A stretch of DNA of 5,319 nt from Limnohabitans sp. GTDB lineage: Bacteria; Pseudomonadota; Gammaproteobacteria; Burkholderiales; Burkholderiaceae_C. Location of the stretch: positions 1 through 5,319 of the forward strand of contig JAKFXJ010000247.1 in assembly GCA_021731425.1 (NCBI GenBank). Reading direction: 5' to 3'. The notes beneath the pieces are model-generated. The model saw only the letters and a list, made by a program, of their open reading frames with translations. It made no database searches and was not told where the DNA came from. Position numbers and translations under genes: made by a program. This document shows positions 1 through 5,319 of this stretch, in pieces; position 1 is the first letter of the stretch; the number at the start of each line of letters is the position of its first letter.

Positions 1-387
1 GACGCCACCTTCCGCGACTACCAACGCAAAACCACCCAGTGGACCGTGGGCAAAAACTTTGACCAAACCGGCGGCTTTGGGCCCCACCTGGTCACGGCCG
101 ACGAGTTGCCGCCCGGATGTGTGGGCCTGCACATCGAGTCACGCCTGAACGGGCAAGTGATGCAAAGCGCCAGCACCACCGACATGGTGTTCCATGTGGC
201 GCCCACAATTGCCATGATGTCGGCCTGCATGACACTCGAGCCGGGTGATGTGATCGTCATGGGCACGCCTGCCGGTGTGGGTTATGCCCGCAAGCCGCCC
301 GTGTGGATGCAAGCGGGCGACACCATCGAGATCGACATCGAAGGCGTTGGTGTTTTGCGCAACCAAGTCGGCCTGCTGGCCACCTGA
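1..387 (+). CDS. Fumarylacetoacetate hydrolase (FAH) family protein, C-terminal part
   Basis: The reading frame is open from the first base of the window and ends at TGA 385-387. This gives the last 128 residues of a protein whose family is usually about 280 residues, so roughly the first half lies outside. The fragment has the hallmarks of the FAH / 2-hydroxyhepta-2,4-diene-1,7-dioate isomerase superfamily: FRDYQRKTTQWTVGKNFD at residues 4-21, with the family's conserved lysine at 18, then TGGFGP (23-28), the NG turn (50-51), and the GTPAGVG loop (88-94) before an AGDTIEIDIEGVG strand (105-117). These metal-dependent enzymes cleave or isomerise C-C bonds in beta-diketo acids and aromatic-degradation intermediates, and act in the cytoplasm. 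The metal-binding acidic residues expected upstream are not visible. The exact substrate cannot be read from this half, and this superfamily is often over-annotated. Family assignment is firm; the specific reaction is unknown. Confidence 0.9.
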   Translation, partial: DATFRDYQRKTTQWTVGKNFDQTGGFGPHLVTADELPPGCVGLHIESRLNGQVMQSASTTDMVFHVAPTIAMMSACMTLEPGDVIVMGTPAGVGYARKPPVWMQAGDTIEIDIEGVGVLRNQVGLLAT

Positions 388-462
388 AGTTATCCCGCCA
401 TGAAAACCCATGGGCTGAGGCGATACAGTCCAAGGTTCAACCACGGACCCTGATCTGCCTGC

Positions 463-1056
463 ATGAACACCCGCCACGCCACACCCGACAAAGACGCCAT
501 CGCCTTGCTCCCACCCTTTGAGAGGCTGGGGTTGGATCGCATCACCTTGGTGTGCACCGGAGCGCAGGCCCGCCAGGCGCAAGACCAACTCGCTCGGGCC
601 AGCGCCTGGGGGTTTGACACCGAATCCAAACCCACCTTCAAGGTGGGCGAAACCTCCGACGGCCCGCACATCTTGCAACTCTCCACCCCCGAGCGGGCTT
701 GGGTGTTTCAGTTGCACGACCCAGACTGCCGCAGCGTGGCGGCCGAGTTGCTGGCACAAAGCGGCGTTGCCAAAGCCGGGTTTGGTTTGGGCGATGACCG
801 CAAACGCATCGTGCACAAACTGGGCATCGAGCCGCAGGGCATCCTGGAGCTCAACACCGTGTTCCATCAACGCGGCTACCGCAAGGACATGGGCGTCAAA
901 GGTGCGGTGGCGGTGCTGTTCAACCAGCGCTTCATGAAGTCCAAAAAAGCCGCCACCAGCAACTGGGCTAACGCCCGCCTGAGCGAGGCGCAACTGGTTT
1001 ACGCCGCCAACGACGCGTATGCGGCCATTCGGGTCTGGCAGGCCCTGGAACTTTGA
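463..1056 (+). CDS. Stand-alone DEDDy-type 3'-5' exonuclease domain protein
   Basis: This complete 197-residue protein consists almost entirely of one RNase D / WRN-type 3'-5' exonuclease domain, which hydrolyses nucleic acid from the 3' end using two metal ions. All the DEDDy catalytic residues can be placed: Exo I is WGFDTES (D52 and E54), Exo II is GFGLGDDRKR (best aligned D is 112), and Exo III is YAANDAY (Y180 and D184, the Y-x3-D spacing). A lysine-rich stretch KSKKAATSNW (159-168) precedes Exo III, as in WRN-exonuclease-like relatives. There is no HRDC domain, so this is not RNase D itself (about 375 residues), and no helicase domain. ATG 463 is chosen because TGA 451-453 closes the frame just upstream and it is the first start after that. 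No convincing Shine-Dalgarno precedes it. It lies 75 bases after the FAH gene on the same strand and could be co-transcribed. Its substrate (DNA or RNA) is unknown. Confidence 0.9.
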   Translation: MNTRHATPDKDAIALLPPFERLGLDRITLVCTGAQARQAQDQLARASAWGFDTESKPTFKVGETSDGPHILQLSTPERAWVFQLHDPDCRSVAAELLAQSGVAKAGFGLGDDRKRIVHKLGIEPQGILELNTVFHQRGYRKDMGVKGAVAVLFNQRFMKSKKAATSNWANARLSEAQLVYAANDAYAAIRVWQALEL

Positions 1057-1077
1057 AGCGCCTACTGCATCAAGCCC

Positions 1078-1737
1078 TCACCACAAACTGACCAAGCTGC
1101 CACCTTGCAATCGCCAAGCAGCGCTGGCCATGGCACGGGCTTCGGCTTCGTCGTGGGTCACCAGCAAGGCCCGCATGCCGTGCTCGGCAATATGGCGGGC
1201 AAACTCTTCGCGCAGGCTGACCCGCAGCTCGGCATCGAGCGCAGAAAAGGGCTCGTCCAGCAGCAGCGCCAGGGGTTGGGTGATCAGTGCCCGGGCCAAA
1301 GCCACACGCTGCTGCTCGCCGCCCGACAACGTGTCCACCCGCTCGTCGCCCCTGCCTTCAAGGCCAAAGCGCTGCAGCAAAGCCTGAGCTTGGCGCCGCG
1401 CAGCCGCACGGCCCAGGCCCTGCTCCACCAGTCCAAAGGCCACGTTGTCCTGCAAGCTCAGGTGCGGGAACAAGGCAAAGTCCTGAAACATCAGGGCCAA
1501 GCGGCGTTTTTCTGGGGGCCAGTCGCTGATGTCCTGACCGTCGAGCCAAACACTGCCCGACTCCTGTATCTCCAGACCCGCCACGATTTTCAGCAGCGTG
1601 CTCTTGCCGCTGCCTGAGGCGCCCAGCAAGGCCACGGTTTGCCCGGCTTCGATGCGCAGGCTCACGTCCTGCAGCAACGTTTGGCGCTGGCCTTGGGGGC
1701 CAAGCCAGTGGTGGGTGATGTGGCGAAGTTCAAGCAT
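1078..1737 (-). CDS. thiQ: Thiamine ABC transporter ATP-binding protein ThiQ
   Basis: This 219-residue ABC ATPase would drive import through ThiP in the inner membrane. The nucleotide-binding motifs are intact and in order: Walker A GASGSGKST (39-47), Q-loop Q85 in MFQDFALFPHL, signature LSGGEQQR (137-144), Walker B LALLLDEP (156-163, with D161 and catalytic E162), D-loop SALD (165-168) and switch H195 in VTHDEAEA. It ends soon after the core with no TOBE domain, matching the short ThiQ type (about 230 residues) rather than MalK/PotA-like ATPases. The frame is open back to 1845, but ATG 1737 is preferred. It gives the normal N-terminus MLELRHITHHW, lies 4 bases after the thiP stop, and has AGGA (1746-1749) 8 bases upstream, inside the thiP 3' end. 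A longer start would add 36 non-family residues overlapping thiP. The thiamine assignment rests mainly on the neighbours thiB and thiP and on the riboswitch. Confidence 0.93.
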   Translation of the reverse strand: MLELRHITHHWLGPQGQRQTLLQDVSLRIEAGQTVALLGASGSGKSTLLKIVAGLEIQESGSVWLDGQDISDWPPEKRRLALMFQDFALFPHLSLQDNVAFGLVEQGLGRAAARRQAQALLQRFGLEGRGDERVDTLSGGEQQRVALARALITQPLALLLDEPFSALDAELRVSLREEFARHIAEHGMRALLVTHDEAEARAMASAAWRLQGGSLVSLW

Positions 1738-1741
1738 GAGG

Positions 1742-3400
1742 TCAATCCTGGTGTGGGACGCGGCGAGGTTCATCCCGCCCTTCGATGAGCCAAAAAGCGA
1801 GCAAGGCCAAGGCCATGAGCCCCGCAGAAAGCACCAGCGCTGCATCCAGGTTGGCGCTGCCGGGGCGACCCAAGTGCTGGTAAATCAATGTGCTCAAGGT
1901 CAGCCATTCGGGGCGCGAAAGCAACATAGACACCGCAAACTCGCCCAGCATCGTGGCCGCGGCAAAGGCCATGCCCCGGCGCAAGGCAGGGGCCACCAGC
2001 GGCAAAGTCACGCGCCACAACACGCGCACAGGCCCGGCACCCAAGCTGGCAGCCGCCTGTGCGTATTGATCGGGCAGCGCATCGAGCGCAGCGGTGAGCG
2101 CTTTGGCCACAAAGGGGTAAGCCAGCAAGGCATAAGCGGCCACCAACAGCGGCCAACTGGCCAGCCACTGCGGGTAGATCAGCAACAAACCAAAGGCCAG
2201 GGCCACGGGCGACACCACCAGAGGCGCATAAGCGCTCGCCCGCCAAGCCAGTGCAGCGGGTGTCCAGCGGCGCATGGCCTGCCCCGCCAGCGCGTGCAGC
2301 ACACCCAGCGCCGTGGCCAGCGCCAGCGCCAAACCACTAAAGCGCAAGGTGTTGCCCACCGCCCGCCAGGTGTCGTCCTCGCGCAGCACCTCCCATCCCT
2401 GGCCAAAGCCCACAGCTTGGGCAGCCTGCAGCAGCAAGGCCAGCAAAGGCGCACCGCACAACAGCAGCCAAGCGCCCAAGGCCAGTGCCCAGCCGCTCCA
2501 GATGGCCAGCCCCCGCACAGGACGGCGTGGCACCGGGGTGATGCGGGCCGGGCTGGCCAAGCGGCGCTCCACCCAGGCATAGGCCCAGGCCATGCCCACC
2601 GTGAGCGCCAGCATCGCCACAGCCAGCGAGGCCGCTTGGGCCAGGGCCAACTCGTGGGCGATCAGCGTGTAGATCTCCACCTCGACCGTGGCCCAGCGCT
2701 GCCCGCCCAGCACCAAAGCCAAACCAAAACCGGTGAAACAATACAAAAACACCAGGCACAAAGCCGAGGCGAGCCAAGGCGCAAGCACCGGCCACTCGAC
2801 CCGCCAAAAAGCCCGCCAGGGTGTGGCGCCCAGGGTGCGGGCCACCGCCACGCGCTGGGCACTGACCTGGGCCAGACCGTCAATGCCTGAACGCACCACC
2901 AAGGACAGGTTAAAAAACAAATTGCCCAGCAGCAGCAACCAAGGGCTGCCCTCCATCGTCCAGCCCGCCAGGGCCAAGGGCGCTCCCAGCACACCCCGCG
3001 GCCCCCACAGCGCCAAAATGCCGAGCGCAGCCACCAGCGTCGGCACCACAAAAGGCAGCATCAAGGCGCGTTGCCAAGCCATGCGCCCCCTAAATTCCAG
3101 CCGCGCCAAAACCCAGGCTATGGGCAAGCCCAAGACCAGGCACAGCACACAGGTGACCAAGGCCTGCACCAGCGTCCAGCCCACACGCCACTGCAGGTGT
3201 GAGTCGAGCCACCAAGGGCCGGTGTCGTCAAGGGGCAAACCCGCCACGGGTTCACCCCACAGGCCTTGCCAGAGCAAACGCGCCACCGGCCAGATCAGCA
3301 GCGCCAGCGCAAACAAAGCCGGTCCGGCCGCCAGCCACAGCACGGTGCGGCGCTGTCGGGACAAGGCGGAGGCCTTGGCTGAAAACCGGGTGGACATCAT
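1742..3400 (-). CDS. thiP: Thiamine ABC transporter permease ThiP (double-domain)
   Basis: This 552-residue inner-membrane protein has two BPD_transp_1 (MetI-like) permease domains fused in one chain, the ThiP/FbpB arrangement (E. coli ThiP is about 536 residues). I see about twelve hydrophobic segments, roughly at 19-45, 74-100, 111-135, 151-170, 207-235, 255-277, 299-330, 349-372, 389-410, 415-440, 465-490 and 519-538. Each half carries an EAA-type loop that docks with the ATPase: residues about 179-209 (VAVARTLGATPWRAFWRVEW) and about 446-473 (YAQAAASLGAGPVRVLWRVT), both with the conserved G and the following P-rich turn. It starts at a tandem ATG-ATG (3400 or 3397), 34 bases after the thiB stop, with no clear Shine-Dalgarno, so translational coupling to thiB is plausible. 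The fused architecture also occurs in iron(III) permeases. The thiamine role follows from thiB, thiQ and the TPP riboswitch. Confidence 0.93.
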   Translation of the reverse strand: MMSTRFSAKASALSRQRRTVLWLAAGPALFALALLIWPVARLLWQGLWGEPVAGLPLDDTGPWWLDSHLQWRVGWTLVQALVTCVLCLVLGLPIAWVLARLEFRGRMAWQRALMLPFVVPTLVAALGILALWGPRGVLGAPLALAGWTMEGSPWLLLLGNLFFNLSLVVRSGIDGLAQVSAQRVAVARTLGATPWRAFWRVEWPVLAPWLASALCLVFLYCFTGFGLALVLGGQRWATVEVEIYTLIAHELALAQAASLAVAMLALTVGMAWAYAWVERRLASPARITPVPRRPVRGLAIWSGWALALGAWLLLCGAPLLALLLQAAQAVGFGQGWEVLREDDTWRAVGNTLRFSGLALALATALGVLHALAGQAMRRWTPAALAWRASAYAPLVVSPVALAFGLLLIYPQWLASWPLLVAAYALLAYPFVAKALTAALDALPDQYAQAAASLGAGPVRVLWRVTLPLVAPALRRGMAFAAATMLGEFAVSMLLSRPEWLTLSTLIYQHLGRPGSANLDAALVLSAGLMALALLAFWLIEGRDEPRRVPHQD

Positions 3401-3434
3401 GTCGGCGACATCATGGTGACGGTGAATGAGCCAC

Positions 3435-4538
3435 TTACTTGAGCACCACTTGCGTCCAGCGCCGCTGCCAGCTGCCCGCTTGGGCCGTCAGGGCCTGCAA
3501 GGACACGGCCTCAAATTGGGTCGGTTCTTCCGCATGTTGGAACACGGCATCACGCGCCACACCAGGCTCGGCGGGGTACATCCACAAGCGGGTTTGCAGG
3601 GCCTGCTGCACCGCCGGGGAGCGCAAAAATTCGATGAACTTCACCCCTGCCGCCTGGGCAGCCGGGCTGGCACCCTTGAGCAAGGCCGCGCCCTCGACTT
3701 GGCGAAACACTGCACCCGGCAAAAAAACATTGGCCGTGGGAGAGGCGCTGATTTTTTGCTTGCTGTAGAACACCTCGGCGGCCGGACTCGTGGCGTAACT
3801 CACCACGATGGGGCGGCTGCCGCCGTTGCGGCTGAACTCGGTGTAATAAGCCTCGCTCCAGCCTTTGACCACTTTGAGACCGTTGGCCCGCATGCGTGCC
3901 CACCAATCAAAAGCAGCCTGCTCGCCCAAACCGGCCACAGTGGCCAACATGAAGGCCTGCCCCGGGCTGGAGGTGGCCGGGTTGGGCACGACCAGCAAGC
4001 CCCGGTAGGCCGGGTTGCTCAGCTCTTGCAGGCTCTTGGGCAAAGCCAGTCCTTTTTGGGCGAACCAGGCCTTGTCGATGTTGAGGTTCACGTAGCCGTA
4101 ATTGATGGGCACCAAGCCAGCCACCACGCCGTCCGGACCGGCCGTGTCGGCCATGCGGACCAGGGCTGGGCGCTGCGCCACAGAGCCTGCGGCCTGAGGA
4201 AAGGGGACCGAAATGCCCCCGGCTACAGCGCGGGGCAACAAGGTGTTGTCGATGCCGTACACCACATCGGCCACGGGGGCAGCTTGGCTCAAGATGAGTT
4301 TGTTGAGCATCTCGCCCGCATCACCGCCCTGGATGAGCTGCAGCTTCACATCGGCTTCTTGCTCAAAGCGAGCCAGCAAGGGTTTGGGCAGATCAAAGGA
4401 GCTGTGCGTCATGACACGCAGGACAGTGGGTGTGGATGCCTTGGCTTGTGCCCAAGCCCCCAAGGGCCAAGCCACAAGCCAGCCGCACATCAACACGGCT
4501 GTTGCCGATGTTCCCCATCGCCGAAACGTTTGCCACAT
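3435..4538 (-). CDS. thiB: Thiamine-binding periplasmic protein ThiB (TbpA)
   Basis: This 367-residue solute-binding protein delivers thiamine (possibly also its phosphates) to ThiPQ. It has a typical Sec signal: FRRWG (5-9), a hydrophobic core at about 11-28, and a probable cut after AWA at residue 30. The mature part carries the ThiB landmarks ADVVYGIDNTLL (90-101), VPINYGYVNLNIDK (143-156), PNPATSSPGQAF (185-196), VKGWSEAYYTEF (224-235), VVSYATSPAAEVFY (245-258) and LWMYPAEPG (318-326). W227, Y248 and W319 line up with aromatic residues recalled as contacting thiamine in E. coli TbpA, as does the aspartate at 97. The E. coli ADWGPG tryptophan near the N-terminus is not kept; SSFDLPKP (46-53) stands there, as in many non-enteric homologues. 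The protein is about 40 residues longer than E. coli TbpA. ATG 4538 is preceded by GAAAGG at 9 bases, and it is the first gene under the TPP riboswitch. An iron-binding homologue is less likely given the motifs and leader. Confidence 0.95.
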   Translation of the reverse strand: MWQTFRRWGTSATAVLMCGWLVAWPLGAWAQAKASTPTVLRVMTHSSFDLPKPLLARFEQEADVKLQLIQGGDAGEMLNKLILSQAAPVADVVYGIDNTLLPRAVAGGISVPFPQAAGSVAQRPALVRMADTAGPDGVVAGLVPINYGYVNLNIDKAWFAQKGLALPKSLQELSNPAYRGLLVVPNPATSSPGQAFMLATVAGLGEQAAFDWWARMRANGLKVVKGWSEAYYTEFSRNGGSRPIVVSYATSPAAEVFYSKQKISASPTANVFLPGAVFRQVEGAALLKGASPAAQAAGVKFIEFLRSPAVQQALQTRLWMYPAEPGVARDAVFQHAEEPTQFEAVSLQALTAQAGSWQRRWTQVVLK

Positions 4539-4547
4539 GCGCTGTTG

Positions 4548-4553
4548 CCTTTC
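4548..4553 (-). promoter_or_regulatory. Ribosome binding site of thiB
   Basis: The minus strand reads GAAAGG here, 9 bases before ATG 4538. A second AAGG lies at 4557-4560 but is less well spaced. The GAAAG part forms the closing strand of the sequestering hairpin at 4549-4589, so this site probably decides whether the operon is translated. Confidence 0.75.
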
Positions 4554-4589
4554 TTGCCTTCAAGCCCGCCTGGGGCATGAAGCTGAAAG
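4549..4589 (-). promoter_or_regulatory. Candidate Shine-Dalgarno-sequestering hairpin (riboswitch expression platform)
   Basis: On the minus strand this stretch folds into one extended hairpin. CTTTC (4589-4585) pairs with GAAAG (4553-4549). An internal loop AG/GCAA follows, then CTTCA (4582-4578) pairs with TGAAG (4562-4558). After a T-T mismatch, GCCC (4576-4573) pairs with GGGC (4567-4564) around the loop CAGGC. The outermost strand is the core of the thiB Shine-Dalgarno. The arm CTTCATG (4582-4576) can alternatively form seven pairs (one G-U) with CGTGAAG at 4632-4626, the 3' strand of aptamer helix P1. The two folds exclude each other, as expected of a translational OFF switch. There is no U-run after the stem, which argues against a terminator. 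The base pairing is read directly; the switching role is inferred. Confidence 0.6.
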
Positions 4590-4625
4590 CCGTGGTGCAC
4601 GCCGGGTGCTTGGGGTAGGCCTTCA

Positions 4626-4719
4626 CTTCACGCTCCCTACGCTGGCACAACCCAGATCAGGTGAGAGGGGTATGTCTCAGCCCCTGCCGCAGATCGCAGC
4701 CAGGGCACCCCCGGTGAAG
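4626..4719 (-). promoter_or_regulatory. TPP riboswitch aptamer (THI-box)
   Basis: The minus strand contains the conserved thiamine-pyrophosphate aptamer almost letter for letter. P1 is CTTCAC (4719-4714) with GTGAAG (4631-4626). P2 is GGGGGT (4712-4707) with ACCCC (4671-4667). P3 begins GCCCTG (4706-4701) and pairs with the CAGGG arm near 4685-4681, with an inner stem CTGC/GCGG. The invariant CTGAGA lies at 4680-4675, ACCTGATCTGG at 4662-4652, and GCCAGCGTAGGGA at 4646-4634, with P5 formed by CTGG/CCAG. In known members the CUGAGA-containing arm binds the pyrimidine and the CUGAUCUGG/GCGUAGGG arm binds the pyrophosphate through magnesium. It lies about 88 bases before thiB ATG and confirms the thiamine identity of the downstream transporter. 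TPP binding is expected to repress thiBPQ. Confidence 0.97.
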
Positions 4720-4725
4720 TCAAGC

Positions 4726-4754
4726 ATTGTAGGCGGGGACTGTTGGGTTTGCAC
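4726..4754 (-). promoter_or_regulatory. Candidate sigma70-type promoter of the thiBPQ operon
   Basis: The minus strand has TACAAT (4731-4726), one base from the -10 consensus, and GTGCAA (4754-4749), a weak -35 with three matches, separated by 17 bases. Transcription would start near 4719, the first base of aptamer helix P1, which makes the position convincing despite the poor -35. The -35 touches the foot of the inverted repeat at 4754-4777. Confidence 0.55.
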
Positions 4755-4777
4755 CCGCACGCATGTCCGCGTGCGGG
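4754..4777. repeat. Perfect 9-bp inverted repeat (hairpin) between the COG4337-type gene and the thi promoter
   Basis: CCCGCACGC (4754-4762) and GCGTGCGGG (4769-4777) are perfect inverted copies around the 6-base loop ATGTCC. TTG/CAA can extend the stem after a two-base CA bulge. It lies 39 bases beyond the stop of the 4817-5319 gene and just upstream of the thi promoter. It could be a 3'-end or termination structure for that gene, but neither strand has a T-run after the stem, so it is not a canonical intrinsic terminator. A protein-binding site is the alternative. Confidence 0.6.
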
Positions 4778-4816
4778 CAAGCCCCCAGCCCAAATCGGCG
4801 ATAGGCCGCGCCTGTC

Positions 4817-5319
4817 TCAGGTGCCGCTGTATGGCAGCGACGAATGGTGCAGCACGATGCGCAGTTGACCGGCGTCGTCTTTGACGTACTTCCAAGTCTT
4901 GTCAACCGTGGTCACTTTGCCGGCCCGGTCGGTGATCATGACGTTGCCCATGCTGCTGGCCGAGTCTCCGGCAATGAAGACGGCGGCGTTTTTGGACTCA
5001 CACTTTGTCCACCCCTTGAGCGCAAAACCAGTGTCCTTCGGAAAGTTGCTGTCTCCCCCCACAAAGTAGGCCAAAGCGCCCGCACGGGTGGTGCGGAAAG
5101 TCTGGGGCGCAACGGTCAACGTAGGCTTGAACAAGACTGCGCCCATTTGGTAACCGTAAGCAGCATCGATCACCTTCTCGGCCAGGGCCTTGGCAGCCGC
5201 CTGGCCTTGGGTGGCGCCTGTGGTGCTGATGTCCACCAGGGCCTTGCACCAGGCAGCTTGGGCGTTGCGCACTTCGGCCTCGGTGATGGCTTGGTTGACC
5301 ACGGTGGTGGCTTGGGCAG
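4817..5319 (-). CDS. Iota-class carbonic anhydrase-like (COG4337, NTF2-fold) protein, 5' end missing
   Basis: The frame runs from the right edge of the window to TGA at 4817-4819. An internal GTG at 5302 is possible, but the frame continues upstream as AQATTV, which looks like the end of an export signal (alanine-rich, AQA), so the true start is probably outside. Numbering from V1 at 5302, the recognisable blocks are EAEVRNAQAAWCKALVDIS (8-26), AAYGYQMGAVLFKPTL (47-62), TFRTTRAGALAYFVGG (68-83), FALKGWTK (93-100), KVTTVDKTW (129-137) and the terminal IVLHHSSLPYSG (149-160). The HHSS ending and these blocks fit COG4337, an NTF2/CaMKII-association-domain-like family that includes metal-free iota carbonic anhydrases (CO2 hydration). 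T61, Y79 and S154 have the same spacing as the active-site Thr106, Tyr124 and Ser199 that I recall for the Anabaena enzyme. Proteins like this are often labelled phosphoribosyl-AMP cyclohydrolase, but no HisI motif is visible. Activity is inferred; a periplasmic location is likely. Confidence 0.7.
   Translation of the reverse strand, partial: AQATTVVNQAITEAEVRNAQAAWCKALVDISTTGATQGQAAAKALAEKVIDAAYGYQMGAVLFKPTLTVAPQTFRTTRAGALAYFVGGDSNFPKDTGFALKGWTKCESKNAAVFIAGDSASSMGNVMITDRAGKVTTVDKTWKYVKDDAGQLRIVLHHSSLPYSGT

Noticed and set aside
401..429. Possible promoter before the exonuclease gene (TGAAAA at 401-406, TACAGT at 424-429, 17-base spacer)
   Set aside because: Only three and four consensus matches, and no supporting position such as a leader element; it is not distinguishable from chance.
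139..993. Minus-strand open frame (284 codons) opposite the FAH and exonuclease genes
   Set aside because: It spans two unrelated sense genes and their spacer, and its translation shows no family motif; it is a shadow frame.
1057..1077. Terminator between the convergent exonuclease and thiQ genes
   Set aside because: The 21-base gap contains no inverted repeat or T-run; I see no intrinsic terminator for either side.
1738..1845. Upstream extension of thiQ by 36 codons
   Set aside because: It would overlap the end of thiP and add residues unlike any ABC ATPase N-terminus. ATG 1737 has a Shine-Dalgarno and the normal family start.
1598..2890. Long plus-strand open frame (430 codons) across the thiP region
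   Set aside because: It lies antisense to a clear double-domain permease. Its translation is low in hydrophobic structure and rich in Q, R, H, P and G, as expected of a shadow frame in GC-rich DNA.
3426..4580. Long plus-strand open frame (384 codons) opposite thiB
   Set aside because: It is antisense to a confidently recognised binding protein and runs through its signal-peptide and leader region. The composition is unnatural and there is no recognisable motif.
4554..4625. Intrinsic terminator as the riboswitch output
   Set aside because: The stem-loop here is not followed by a U-run and closes on the Shine-Dalgarno, so translational control fits better than transcription termination.
4817..5319. 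Annotation as phosphoribosyl-AMP cyclohydrolase (HisI)
   Set aside because: No HisI cysteine/aspartate metal motifs are visible. The protein appears exported and matches the NTF2-like HHSS family instead.

Overview
The window is GC-rich and its protein-level features resemble those of a betaproteobacterium, probably of the Burkholderiales (Comamonadaceae-like). That placement is inferred from base composition, codon style and the look of the proteins; no rRNA or other taxonomic marker is present. Gene density is high. I see no mobile element, CRISPR array, tRNA or rRNA, and no gene-free stretch longer than 300 bases.

Layout: (1) 1-387, plus strand, is the 3' end of a fumarylacetoacetate-hydrolase (FAH) family gene. 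(2) 463-1056, plus strand, is a complete stand-alone DEDDy 3'-5' exonuclease domain gene. (3) 4719 down to 1078, minus strand, is a thiamine-uptake operon that meets the exonuclease tail to tail with a 21-base gap. Its order is promoter, TPP riboswitch (THI-box), thiB (periplasmic binding protein), thiP (fused double-domain permease), thiQ (ATPase). (4) 4817-5319, minus strand, is the 3' part of a gene for a probably exported NTF2-like protein. It carries the signatures of the iota-class carbonic anhydrase family (COG4337) and runs off the right edge.

The thi genes form one unit. ThiB would capture thiamine in the periplasm, ThiP would form the two-domain channel in the inner membrane, and ThiQ would power import. 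When thiamine is plentiful, TPP should bind the leader and shut the operon down. The leader shows how: the aptamer is followed by a hairpin that buries the thiB Shine-Dalgarno sequence. One arm of that hairpin can instead pair with the 3' strand of aptamer helix P1. No U-tract terminator is visible, so control is most likely at translation.

I found no clearly new multi-gene system. The points most worth a second look are the reconstructed riboswitch switching mechanism and the iota-carbonic-anhydrase-like protein, a type often auto-annotated as phosphoribosyl-AMP cyclohydrolase.
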